This document shows positions 17,458-25,551 of a stretch of 64,000 nucleotides of DNA, piece after piece. Source of the DNA: Candidatus Thiodiazotropha sp. (ex Epidulcina cf. delphinae) (GTDB lineage: Bacteria; Pseudomonadota; Gammaproteobacteria; Chromatiales; Chromatiaceae); the NCBI GenBank assembly GCA_025656455.1, contig JAHXHS010000023.1, forward strand, positions 1 to 64,000, read 5' to 3'. Below the pieces are notes generated by a model that was not told the DNA's origin, searched no databases, and saw only the letters and a list, made by a program, of their open reading frames with translations. A program made the position numbers and the translations under genes. Within the stretch, counting starts at the first letter, position 1, and each line of letters opens with the position of its first letter.

Positions 17458-18306
17458 CTATTGAGTACCGCGCTCTATCACCTGTTCCAGCAACTGTAGA
17501 AAACCCGCTTCATCTTGCACCTTGGATAGCTCGTCGGTGGTCACAGTATACCCGTACTCGGCGGCGATGGCCTCGTAACGGGGTATCCTGGCGCGGAACA
17601 GACGGGGAAAGACCCATCGGGTGAAATCGAAGGGGTCGATGAGCGAGACATAGTCGATCCCGTTGAACTGCATATATTCCGCCAATTGCTCATCCAGAAA
17701 GGCCTCGCGGTAGTAGAGTGGCTTGGGATCGGAAACCGAGCGGGCGATCAGCGAAGCCTCATCCAACTCGCTGGCGCGGATATAGAGAATCAGCGAGTGC
17801 TCGGCAAGGAACGCCATCAGCCCAGGCTCATCCAGCTCGCACAGGCTGCCGCCGACATCATTGACAAAGTGCGAGTAGCCATAGATCAACCGTGCCTTGC
17901 GCATGAAACTGGGCACATCGTACATCGCGGCGATCTCGGCCTGCCGGTGCAGATTCTGACGGCGCTTGAACTCGGTCAATGACATACCGCTCAGCTCCGG
18001 ATTGCCCAGCATGCCGAGGAATGTGGAGACCGGCTTCAGATTGTGAAAGGTGATGTTGTTGCGGATAAAGATCGAGTCCGAACGCAGCAGATCGCGCAGC
18101 ATGGGCACTCGCATGGCGTGCTCCTTGATACTGTCCAGGATCGGCTCGTCCAGATAGCGGGTGCCGATACGGTAGTCCCCCGAATAGTGAAACCAGTCAC
18201 TCTGGCGCAAAATATTGGACAGACGGGTCTTGCCCACGCCGGACATACCCAGCAAGGTCACGCACTTACGCTCCCAGGCACGGAATTTTTCAACACTCGG
18301 TCTCAC
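17458..18306 (-). CDS. P-loop ATPase of unknown role
   Basis: 282 residues. A Walker A motif, GMSGVGKT, lies near residue 24, within TLLGMSGVGKTRLSNILR. The rest has no Walker B that I can assign with confidence and no recognised domain. It contains GYSHFVNDVGGSLCEL and a helical C-terminus. The GTG at 18306 was chosen because GGAGA sits 9 bp before it; a TTG three codons upstream is the alternative. The position directly before metA may reflect co-expression, but nothing in the sequence links it to methionine synthesis. Confidence 0.6.
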   Translation of the reverse strand: MRPSVEKFRAWERKCVTLLGMSGVGKTRLSNILRQSDWFHYSGDYRIGTRYLDEPILDSIKEHAMRVPMLRDLLRSDSIFIRNNITFHNLKPVSTFLGMLGNPELSGMSLTEFKRRQNLHRQAEIAAMYDVPSFMRKARLIYGYSHFVNDVGGSLCELDEPGLMAFLAEHSLILYIRASELDEASLIARSVSDPKPLYYREAFLDEQLAEYMQFNGIDYVSLIDPFDFTRWVFPRLFRARIPRYEAIAAEYGYTVTTDELSKVQDEAGFLQLLEQVIERGTQ

Positions 18307-18383
18307 AGCAAGCAATCTCCAGTCGCACGAGGCGCCAATTCTACGGCGTCACGGTGTGGGAGGAAAGTCACACCCGGCACACT

Positions 18384-18417
18384 ATTAACCCGGCAACCAA
18401 ATATGTCGTGTTAATAA
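18384..18417. repeat. 34-bp interspersed repeat, copy 1
   Basis: It begins ATTAACCCGGCAACCAA and ends GTTAATAA. It matches 58944-58977 at 31 of 34 positions. The ends can pair (TTAAC/GTTAA). A 21-bp partial copy (20/21) is in inverse orientation at 34300-34320. It sits in the intergenic region before the tandem-receiver gene. Confidence 0.55.
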
Positions 18418-18557
18418 GCTGATAAATCAGGATGCAAAGGGGCGCCAGGTCTGGTTCTGTGCGGTTTCCCAGCCGACGATCCGACAGCGCTTGTTGTGGA
18501 AATGGCGCTCCGCCCTACAACAACCCATAGCATCTTGCTATGATGGGAGGTATCGGT

Positions 18558-19388
18558 ATGGCCGGTGGCACATGCATTGAAAACAGTCGCAATCGGATGG
18601 ACATCAAAGACCTCTCCGTCATCCTTGTCGAGCCTTCGCAAACGCAGCGGCAGATCATTTTGCAGCAACTCGGCGGACTCGGCATTCGTTTCATCGAAAC
18701 CTATGCCAACGGCGCCGAAGCCCTGCGGGCATTACCCGTCAGCAGACCCGACCTGGTGATCAGCAGTCTCTATTTACCGGACATGACGGGTACCGACCTG
18801 GTCTATCACATGCGTGACGACGAGGAGCTGCTGCAGTCGGCGTTCATGCTGATATCCAGCGAGACCAGTCTCTCCTACCTGGATCCGATTCGCCAGGCGG
18901 GAGCGATCGCCATTCTGCCCAAACCCTTCAACAAAGAGGATCTGCAGGTCGCCCTGAGGGCGACCCTCGACTATGTGGAGACACCAGCCTTGGCGCTTCA
19001 CCACATCGACACCGAGCTGCTGCGGATACTGATCGTCGATGACAGCAAAATGTCCCGGAATCAGATCCGCCGTATTCTCGAAGCGATGGGCATAGAGAAC
19101 ATCACCGAGGCCGGCAATGGGGCTGAGGGAGTGCAGTTAATCAATCAGCACTACTTCGATCTCGTCATCTCCGATTACAATATGCCCGAGATGAATGGTC
19201 AGGAATTGGTGGATTTCATCCGCCAGGAGAGCGGGCAGCCCGGCCTTCCCGTCCTCATGGTCACCAGTGAATCCAATGAAAACCGCTTGGCGGCGGTACA
19301 GAAATCCGGGGTTTCGGCGATCTGTGACAAGCCCTTTACCCCGGAAACTATCCAGAATCTACTACAACAGATACTTCAGGAGCAGTAA
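18558..19388 (+). CDS. tandem receiver-domain protein
   Basis: 276 residues made of two CheY-like domains (about 19-138 and 155-274) and no output domain. The second is intact: IVDDS at 159-163, Asp206 in VISDYNMPEMNG, and CDKPF. The first lacks the phospho-acceptor: VISSLYLPDMTG has Ser70 at the Asp position and only Glu25 in the acidic pocket, although the Lys of PKPF is kept. The ATG at 18558 follows GGGAGG; alternatives are 18540 and 18597. It lies about 210 bp before an RpfG-like gene and probably belongs to the same signalling group. It may act as a phosphate sink or adaptor, which is inference. Confidence 0.8.
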   Translation: MAGGTCIENSRNRMDIKDLSVILVEPSQTQRQIILQQLGGLGIRFIETYANGAEALRALPVSRPDLVISSLYLPDMTGTDLVYHMRDDEELLQSAFMLISSETSLSYLDPIRQAGAIAILPKPFNKEDLQVALRATLDYVETPALALHHIDTELLRILIVDDSKMSRNQIRRILEAMGIENITEAGNGAEGVQLINQHYFDLVISDYNMPEMNGQELVDFIRQESGQPGLPVLMVTSESNENRLAAVQKSGVSAICDKPFTPETIQNLLQQILQEQ

Positions 19389-19423
19389 CGTTTGTCACTC
19401 AGTCGCATCAAACTGGCATATCA

Positions 19424-19460
19424 GTTAACATTTCAGGAAGTTAACATTTCAGGAAGTTAA
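19424..19460. repeat. 16-bp tandem direct repeat
   Basis: The unit GTTAACATTTCAGGAA occurs twice in succession and is followed by GTTAA, in the leader region of the RpfG-like gene. It could be an operator with repeated half-sites or a replication-slippage product. Confidence 0.35.
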
Positions 19461-19600
19461 TTCTTCTGAATCGGAAGCATATTTGAAAGATTATCGTTAT
19501 CTTATCAATGATCAAGGATTGAGCCTATTTGCCGTTATTGACAAAGACAAGGTAAACAACGCCAGAGTCATACCCAAGAAAAAAGCGAAGCCTTATCACT

Positions 19601-20659
19601 ATGTCTCATGTACTCATTATTGATGATCAATCAATAACTCGAATGATTCTGCAGGAACTGGTCGGCACGATTGACAAAGATGTCTCCTCTACCTGCTTTG
19701 CCGACCCGATTCAGGCGCTGGATTGGGCGAAGACTCATGAAATCGACCTGGTGATCACCGATTACAAGATGCCGCAGATGGACGGTATCGAATTCATCAA
19801 GTGGCTCAGGCGAATCCCCAGATGCAATGATGTCCCGGTGATGATAGTCACCTGCGTAGAGGATCAGTCGGTGCGCTACCTCGCCCTGGAATCAGGCGCC
19901 AACGACTTTATCACCAAGCCCATCGATCACACCGAATGTCGGGCGCGCTGTCACAATATGCTGACCATGAATCTGCAACGCAAGCTGATCAAGGACCGTG
20001 CCCTATTATTGGAACAGGAGATACGCAAAACCACTCAGGAACTGCACGACCGGGAGCAGGAGACCCTGATGCGGCTGGCAAAAGCCGGGGAATACCGTGA
20101 TGAGGATACCGGCAACCACATCCTGCGAATCTCCCGATATTCCAAGCTGATCGCCCAGCAGTTGGGATTATCTCATGAACGATGCGACTTGATCGCCCAG
20201 TCCGCTCCGATGCATGATATAGGGAAAATAGGTATTCCAGACGCAATTTTGCTGAAACCCGGACGGCTTACAACGGATGAGTTTACAATCATGCAACGTC
20301 ACACTGTGCTAGGTTACGAGATACTCAAAAACAGCCCGTCCAAATATATCCAGACCGGTGCCGTTATCGCCCTCAGCCATCATGAAAAGTTCAATGGTCA
20401 GGGCTATCCGCACAACCTCAGCGGCGAAGAGATACCCCTGGAAGCGAGGATCGTCGCCGTAGCCGATGTCTTCGATGCCTTGGTTACCGACAGGCCCTAC
20501 AAGAAGAGTTGGCCGATCGGAAAAGCAATCGACTATATTAGCGAAGAGCGCGGTAGCCATTTCGATCCCGATTGCGCCAATGCGTTTCTCAGTGAGATGC
20601 AGGAAGTGGAATCGATACACCATACGCTGAGGGGCGCCCCCGAAGGGATAGACGCTTGA
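19601..20659 (+). CDS. RpfG-like HD-GYP response regulator
   Basis: 352 residues: receiver (about 1-120), linker helix (about 130-165) and HD-GYP phosphodiesterase (about 160-340). The receiver has IDDQS and VITDYKMPQMDG. The catalytic domain has GNHILRISRYS, MHDIGKIGIPD, the HxxGYE-like HTVLGYEIL, LSHHEKFNGQGYP (the GYP motif) and ADVFDALVTDRPYK, all intact. This is the RpfG architecture, which degrades c-di-GMP after phosphorylation by the sensor RpfC in DSF-type quorum sensing. The next gene overlaps by 4 bp. No DSF synthase (RpfF) is in the window. Confidence 0.93.
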   Translation: MSHVLIIDDQSITRMILQELVGTIDKDVSSTCFADPIQALDWAKTHEIDLVITDYKMPQMDGIEFIKWLRRIPRCNDVPVMIVTCVEDQSVRYLALESGANDFITKPIDHTECRARCHNMLTMNLQRKLIKDRALLLEQEIRKTTQELHDREQETLMRLAKAGEYRDEDTGNHILRISRYSKLIAQQLGLSHERCDLIAQSAPMHDIGKIGIPDAILLKPGRLTTDEFTIMQRHTVLGYEILKNSPSKYIQTGAVIALSHHEKFNGQGYPHNLSGEEIPLEARIVAVADVFDALVTDRPYKKSWPIGKAIDYISEERGSHFDPDCANAFLSEMQEVESIHHTLRGAPEGIDA

Positions 20660-22554
20660 AACTGCTTATTTCAACCAATTTGCCGTCCGATGGGCACTCG
20701 ATATCGCGGGATCGCGACTATTACAGCCTGACATTTTTGGTCAGCTGTATCCTGCTTACCGGCCTGACGGTACAATATCTCCTGCCAGACCTGCAGGCCG
20801 TCAGTCACTCGACACTTACCCTCGCGGCCTACTACACACTGATCCGGCTCGTTCAGCTATCGACATTTCAAAACACCCACGACCACCCTCCCCTGATGCG
20901 TGGATCAGGGATCGTTCTCGATCATATCTACCTGGGCCTGATCGCATTTTCCGGCGGTCCGGCAATGCTGACAATTCCCCTCGGCAGTCTGCTGCTGTAT
21001 GCCACACGACCGTTCGGCACCGGCTCTCTCCGGCTTGCCATGCCGGCCGCCTTCTCGATCATACTGCTTACCCTGCACCAGGGACCAGCCTTCCAACTGG
21101 AACTCTTGTATGCCATCCCCCTCAGCCTGATGACGGTGGTATTACCCTGTCTATTCCCATTCAGTCGGGATTTGGCGCCAGAGGGCGAACTCAGCCTTGG
21201 TACCGACCCGCTGAACCAGAGCGGCCCACCGATGACCCATACCGAATCACAGGAGGCGCCTCATAGCGCCCTGCCGTGGGTTGACAAGGGCATCCAACGC
21301 ATTCTCATACTCTCGAACAATCGGCACACCCTCGAATCGGCATCCAACTACCTGATTGACTGGGGTCACGAATTCACCACCAGCCGTAACTGCGTGCAGG
21401 CCTTCAAACACATGTTGTCGCGCAGTCAGGGTGATCTATTTATTCCTTATGATATTCTGATCGTCGATGAGCAAGGATTGGACATCGATCCCCTTTCTCT
21501 GGCGCGCCTGATCAAGCACGAATCCACGCTTGCCGAGTTGCGCCTGATTTGCTTGAAAAATCCAGTGGAAATCGACGGCAATGCACAAAGACTGTTGCAC
21601 GCCGGATTCACCGCGCTGCTCGATACCCCTTTGAGTAAGGCTCAATTGTTCCATGCCATCAGGAGTGAGCCCCAGCCCTATCCCGAATCGACCAATATCG
21701 TCTCTCTCTCACAACACAGAACAAACAAAAAGGCGGATCCCGGACATCGGGAGATATTGCTGGCGGATATTCCGTCACCGGAGAGAGCCCAGCTTGGCAA
21801 GGCGCTGGTCCGGGCGGGACACCGGGTACGCTTGGTCGACAATGGCGATCAAGCGCTCGACGCCCTTGAAGAAAGGATCTTCGAGCTGGCTATTGTCAAT
21901 GTGAAATTACCTATCATGAGCGGCACTCAGGTGGTAAAGCTGCATCGCTTTACCACACCGTACAAACTGTGGATCCCCTTTATCTTCGTATCTGACGAGA
22001 GCACCCCTGACACCCTGAAGCTGTGTCAGAATATCGGTGTACATGCCTGTCTGTTCAAGCCTTTCACACCGAATGAGCTGTTGGAAACCATCCCCTCGGT
22101 ATTGTCTCAATCACGGGGACTCGCCGGCGACAATTATCGCCCACAGGCCATCGAGCACGGCGAAACCCGGTTCCAACATGCCGGACTGCTCGATCACATG
22201 ACGCTGTTACGCCTGGAAAAGCTGGATAACGGAATCACCTTCATCAACGATCTGTTTAAGATATTCGAAGCGGAGGGCCAGGTGATTCTCCGCTATATGC
22301 ATCAAGCCGTGGAGCGCAAGCAACTGGGTCTATTTCTCGATCAGGCGCAAATCCTCTTGGACAGCGCGGGACAACTGGGCGCCTTCTCGCTCTATGAGCT
22401 TAATCAGCAGGCGATAAAGATTCATGCTCATGAATTCGAGTACAAGGGTCCTGAACTGTTTGGCGAAATCGAAAGGACCTTCAACCTGACGCTGCGGGCT
22501 TATACCGACTACCTTTCACACCGCGCCGCCTCATTGCGATTGGACAGCAAATAA
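20656..22554 (+). CDS. RpfC-like membrane protein lacking kinase domain, with degenerate receivers and HPt
   Basis: 632 residues. About five N-terminal membrane helices (about 22-180) resemble an RpfC input domain. They are followed by a variable linker, two receiver-like domains (about 215-335 and 365-485) and an HPt-like domain (about 525-625). There is no HisKA or HATPase domain. The second receiver has Asn415 where the phospho-acceptor should be (LAIVNVKLPIMSG). The HPt helix, aligned with the neighbouring kinase (DYAHALADNASGIGAFSL), reads DQAQILLDSAGQLGAFSL, so the phospho-His is Gln565. It starts at a TTG overlapping the RpfG-like stop. It cannot work as a kinase and may be a regulatory decoy or scaffold. 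Confidence 0.8.
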   Translation: MKLLISTNLPSDGHSISRDRDYYSLTFLVSCILLTGLTVQYLLPDLQAVSHSTLTLAAYYTLIRLVQLSTFQNTHDHPPLMRGSGIVLDHIYLGLIAFSGGPAMLTIPLGSLLLYATRPFGTGSLRLAMPAAFSIILLTLHQGPAFQLELLYAIPLSLMTVVLPCLFPFSRDLAPEGELSLGTDPLNQSGPPMTHTESQEAPHSALPWVDKGIQRILILSNNRHTLESASNYLIDWGHEFTTSRNCVQAFKHMLSRSQGDLFIPYDILIVDEQGLDIDPLSLARLIKHESTLAELRLICLKNPVEIDGNAQRLLHAGFTALLDTPLSKAQLFHAIRSEPQPYPESTNIVSLSQHRTNKKADPGHREILLADIPSPERAQLGKALVRAGHRVRLVDNGDQALDALEERIFELAIVNVKLPIMSGTQVVKLHRFTTPYKLWIPFIFVSDESTPDTLKLCQNIGVHACLFKPFTPNELLETIPSVLSQSRGLAGDNYRPQAIEHGETRFQHAGLLDHMTLLRLEKLDNGITFINDLFKIFEAEGQVILRYMHQAVERKQLGLFLDQAQILLDSAGQLGAFSLYELNQQAIKIHAHEFEYKGPELFGEIERTFNLTLRAYTDYLSHRAASLRLDSK

Positions 22555-22606
22555 AGGATCCTCAGAGAATGTCTTCTTGGCGTAACCAATAGGATTCAAG
22601 GCGTAG

Positions 22607-22625
22607 GGTGCGGCCCTGCCGCACC
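22607..22625. repeat. REP-like hairpin
   Basis: GGTGCGGC and GCCGCACC pair over a 3-nt loop, preceded by GTAG. The same hairpin is found at 35230-35248 and 35333-35351. Confidence 0.5.
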
Positions 22626-22666
22626 AATATTAAAGCAGAATGGCAGAGTACAGGCGCAGAAATGCG

Positions 22667-22918
22667 GGCTAGCCCGCATTTCTCACCAGGATTTGGATTT
22701 TTGGGGCAAGCTGGCGAAGGAGGTTGAACGATTAGCCGCCGAAGCATAGCCGTCGCTATGGTTCAAGGCTAATCGTTCAAGATTCGAAGCCAGCTTGTTC
22801 CAAAAACCAAATAGGACAGGGTGTCAATGTACTACCATCATTTTTCGAAGCTAAGTTGGTTAAATTTCATCATGTTATCAGTTCATCCGGTCCGCCTGGT
22901 GAGAAATGCGGGCTAGCC
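22667..22918. mobile_element. about 250-bp CTAG-ended MITE, copy 1
   Basis: Inverted repeats at 22667-22690 and 22895-22918 are perfect (24/24), containing CTAGCCCGCATTTCTCACC. Inside is a large hairpin (GGGGCAAGCTGGCGAA near 22704 against GCCAGCTTGTTCC near 22790). The element is highly similar to 56125-56373 in the opposite orientation. The right CTAG supplies the stop codon of the RpfC-like kinase gene. The left end is part of a 24-bp palindrome with the flank, as if a piece of a second element end abuts it. With the hairpin at 22607 it fills the gene-free stretch 22555-22912. Confidence 0.85.
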
Positions 22919-25450
22919 CCTTGATTTGAGATAGTGCTGCAGCGCCTGGCATGTCACGGAAAATGTCGAGGAAATCTTCGCTAAGAGTTTGACACCGACT
23001 TCATCGAAGCGCACCGGTTCAATATTCGATGCGGCGGAGCAGACCGTCTTGAGCGAGAAGGCGCCTATCCCTGATGCATTATCGGCTAAGGCGTGCGCAT
23101 AGTCCCTGTACTGGAGCAGGCTGTGTTGCTCCATAGCCTGATGCATGGCAAGCAGAAGCGCCTCACTGTCACGAAAAAAACTCTCTGCCAGGTGCTGTAG
23201 AAAGCTGGGGTCTTTACTGAGTTTTTCCAGATCCCTGAGGGTTGTCATATCGAGCACCCGGAGACTCCTCTCCGAAGCGGTGTCCCGAACCGGCTGATCA
23301 ATCATGGTATCGGTCGGGATATCGCCGGCATCAATACCTAACGTCTGATTCACCACCTCCAACAGGTGGGAAGAACGCACCGGTTTTGTGAGATAGGCGC
23401 TGACCCCGACCTCATCACACTGCTGAACCGCTTCCTTGGTTGCATTTGCGGTAAGAATCATGAAAGGCATCTGAGGTCCATTGAGATGGGTCGCCCGATA
23501 GGACTTGATCACTTCAATGCCTCCCACCTCGGGCATCTGCAAATCCACAATCGCCAGATCGAATGCCTGGCTCTCCAGGATACTCAAGGCCTCTTCGCCG
23601 TCCCCGGCAATCTCCACGTCATGACCTTGCAGTTCTAAGATCTTTTTCACCACCTTCTGATTGATCAGATTATCCTCGGCCAGCATGATTCTTGCCGGTC
23701 GGGAATCGTTTCGCTCGATGGATTTGAATATCCTGGGCTTGAACTGAGGCGTGTCGCCGGCATTGCTCTTCAGTGCATAGTGGAGCGCATGGTGTAGTTT
23801 CTCGGCCGTAATCGGCGGTGTGACCACAGCGGTATATCCCTCATTGCACAAGGCGACTTCTCTCCCCCGATCCGGAGACTCCCGGGTGACGCAGATCAGC
23901 GCTAACCTGTCCAGACTCTTCTCGGCGCGGATGGCATTCACCAGCTCTTCCGTGGACAGATCGCTCTGAGTCTCATCGACAATCGCGATATCGAAGGGTT
24001 TCTGCATCTTGATCGCATTCAACAGTTCAAGAAACCCATCGGCAATACTGCTGCAGACCTTGGTGATCACCTGCCATTCCTGGAGGCAGTCGAGAACGAC
24101 CTGACTATCTGACAACAGATCGGTAAAGAGAATGACTCTGGCCTCATCCAAATGACTTTCACTAATCGAGACATCCCCGGGAATTGCAGGCAGTTCAAAC
24201 CAGAAGCGACTCCCTTCACCCAGACGACTCTCCACACCGATCACACCACCCATCAACTCGACCAGTTGCTTGGTTATGGTAGTGCCCAAACCGCTCCCGG
24301 AAAATCGTCGCGTGCTGGAGTCGTCTCCCTGGCTGAACCGCTCGAAGATCTTCTGCTGTTGACTCTCCGATATGCCTATTCCGGTGTCGATCACTTCGAA
24401 TAGCAGGCTTGGCGCTGGCACCGCCGATGACGCTTGAGAACCAGGGGAGATCCTCAGGGTCACACTTCCTCTGTCGGTGAACTTGATCGCATTGTTCAGC
24501 AAGTTGATCAGAATTTGCCGGAGCAGTTGCGGATCGGTGCGGATCACCTGAGGAACCGCCATATCGACCCGACTGTTGAGCTTGATCGACTTGGCATTCG
24601 CGGCAGGCTGCATCATCGAGAGGACATCATGAATCGTATGCGCAACATCCTGATCCGACAGGGAGACTTCCACCTTGCCTGCCTCGATCTTTGAAAAATC
24701 CAGGATATCCTCAATCAGACTCAGCAGGGTTTCCGCCGAGGCCTGAATGGTGCGCATGATCTCTCGCTGTTCAACCCCCATCGGGGTCCCAGCCAAGAGG
24801 TCTGTCATGCCGACCACACCATTCAGCGGTGTGCGGATCTCGTGACTCATATTGGCGAGGAAACGGCTCTTGGCCTGACTGGCGGCCTCGGATCGTTGTT
24901 TCTCATCTTCCAGGCGCTTCAATAACAGAGAGGCATAGAGCGGGGTAATCAACAGGCCGATCAACAACCCGGCGCTTAGATACGGCTGTCCTCTCCAGAA
25001 CTCGCTCACGACAATAACCGAGGCGAACCCCAACAGTCCGAGTCCGCTCGTCAGGTAGAGCGAGGGTATACCGAAACGAAAACCATTCCCAAGACTGATC
25101 CAGAGGTAAAATACATACAACATCGATGCGCTTTCGCCTCCGACCCACATCGCCAAGGTCACCATACCCACATCGAACAGGCTGGTAAGCATGCGGCGCA
25201 AACGAAAACGTCTGGGATCGATGGCGATTGCCGCCAAAATACAGCATGAGAAGAGCAGATAGGCCAGGGCGAAATACTGTAACTGCCGCACCGGCTCATT
25301 CGGCGGGAGAAAATGGTGCATCGAGAGACAGTAACCTATCAACAGTGTGGCGATGATCACTCTGATGATCGCCTGCTCCGATTCCCGGTCGGGAGACTGC
25401 TTGAGTCGATGCCATACACGCTGTAATGGGGTGCCGATCATCGCCGCCAT
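22913..25450 (-). CDS. RpfC-like hybrid sensor histidine kinase
   Basis: 845 residues. Several N-terminal membrane helices (about 25-185) are followed by HisKA with His203 in ANMSHEIRTPLNG and HATPase (NLLNNAIKFT, DTGIGI, FSGSGLGTTITKQLVELMGG). A degenerate receiver follows, then an intact receiver with MLAEDN and Asp636 in LAIVDLQMPEVGG, and a C-terminal HPt domain with His786 (DYAHALADNASGIGAF). This is the RpfC layout plus one extra receiver. It faces the RpfG-like operon from the other side. The ATG at 25450 is used; the frame is open to a TTG at 25471. Its stop codon lies in the CTAG end of a MITE, so the last residues may differ from the ancestral form. Confidence 0.9.
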   Translation of the reverse strand: MAAMIGTPLQRVWHRLKQSPDRESEQAIIRVIIATLLIGYCLSMHHFLPPNEPVRQLQYFALAYLLFSCCILAAIAIDPRRFRLRRMLTSLFDVGMVTLAMWVGGESASMLYVFYLWISLGNGFRFGIPSLYLTSGLGLLGFASVIVVSEFWRGQPYLSAGLLIGLLITPLYASLLLKRLEDEKQRSEAASQAKSRFLANMSHEIRTPLNGVVGMTDLLAGTPMGVEQREIMRTIQASAETLLSLIEDILDFSKIEAGKVEVSLSDQDVAHTIHDVLSMMQPAANAKSIKLNSRVDMAVPQVIRTDPQLLRQILINLLNNAIKFTDRGSVTLRISPGSQASSAVPAPSLLFEVIDTGIGISESQQQKIFERFSQGDDSSTRRFSGSGLGTTITKQLVELMGGVIGVESRLGEGSRFWFELPAIPGDVSISESHLDEARVILFTDLLSDSQVVLDCLQEWQVITKVCSSIADGFLELLNAIKMQKPFDIAIVDETQSDLSTEELVNAIRAEKSLDRLALICVTRESPDRGREVALCNEGYTAVVTPPITAEKLHHALHYALKSNAGDTPQFKPRIFKSIERNDSRPARIMLAEDNLINQKVVKKILELQGHDVEIAGDGEEALSILESQAFDLAIVDLQMPEVGGIEVIKSYRATHLNGPQMPFMILTANATKEAVQQCDEVGVSAYLTKPVRSSHLLEVVNQTLGIDAGDIPTDTMIDQPVRDTASERSLRVLDMTTLRDLEKLSKDPSFLQHLAESFFRDSEALLLAMHQAMEQHSLLQYRDYAHALADNASGIGAFSLKTVCSAASNIEPVRFDEVGVKLLAKISSTFSVTCQALQHYLKSRG

Positions 25451-25551
25451 ATCAAAACCGATTATCCTCAATCATGGTTATGTATGCCTTTCAGGCTAAG
25501 GTCTATTTCATTCTAGCACCCAACTGAACAGCGTTTGGATGCGAAGCCAGA

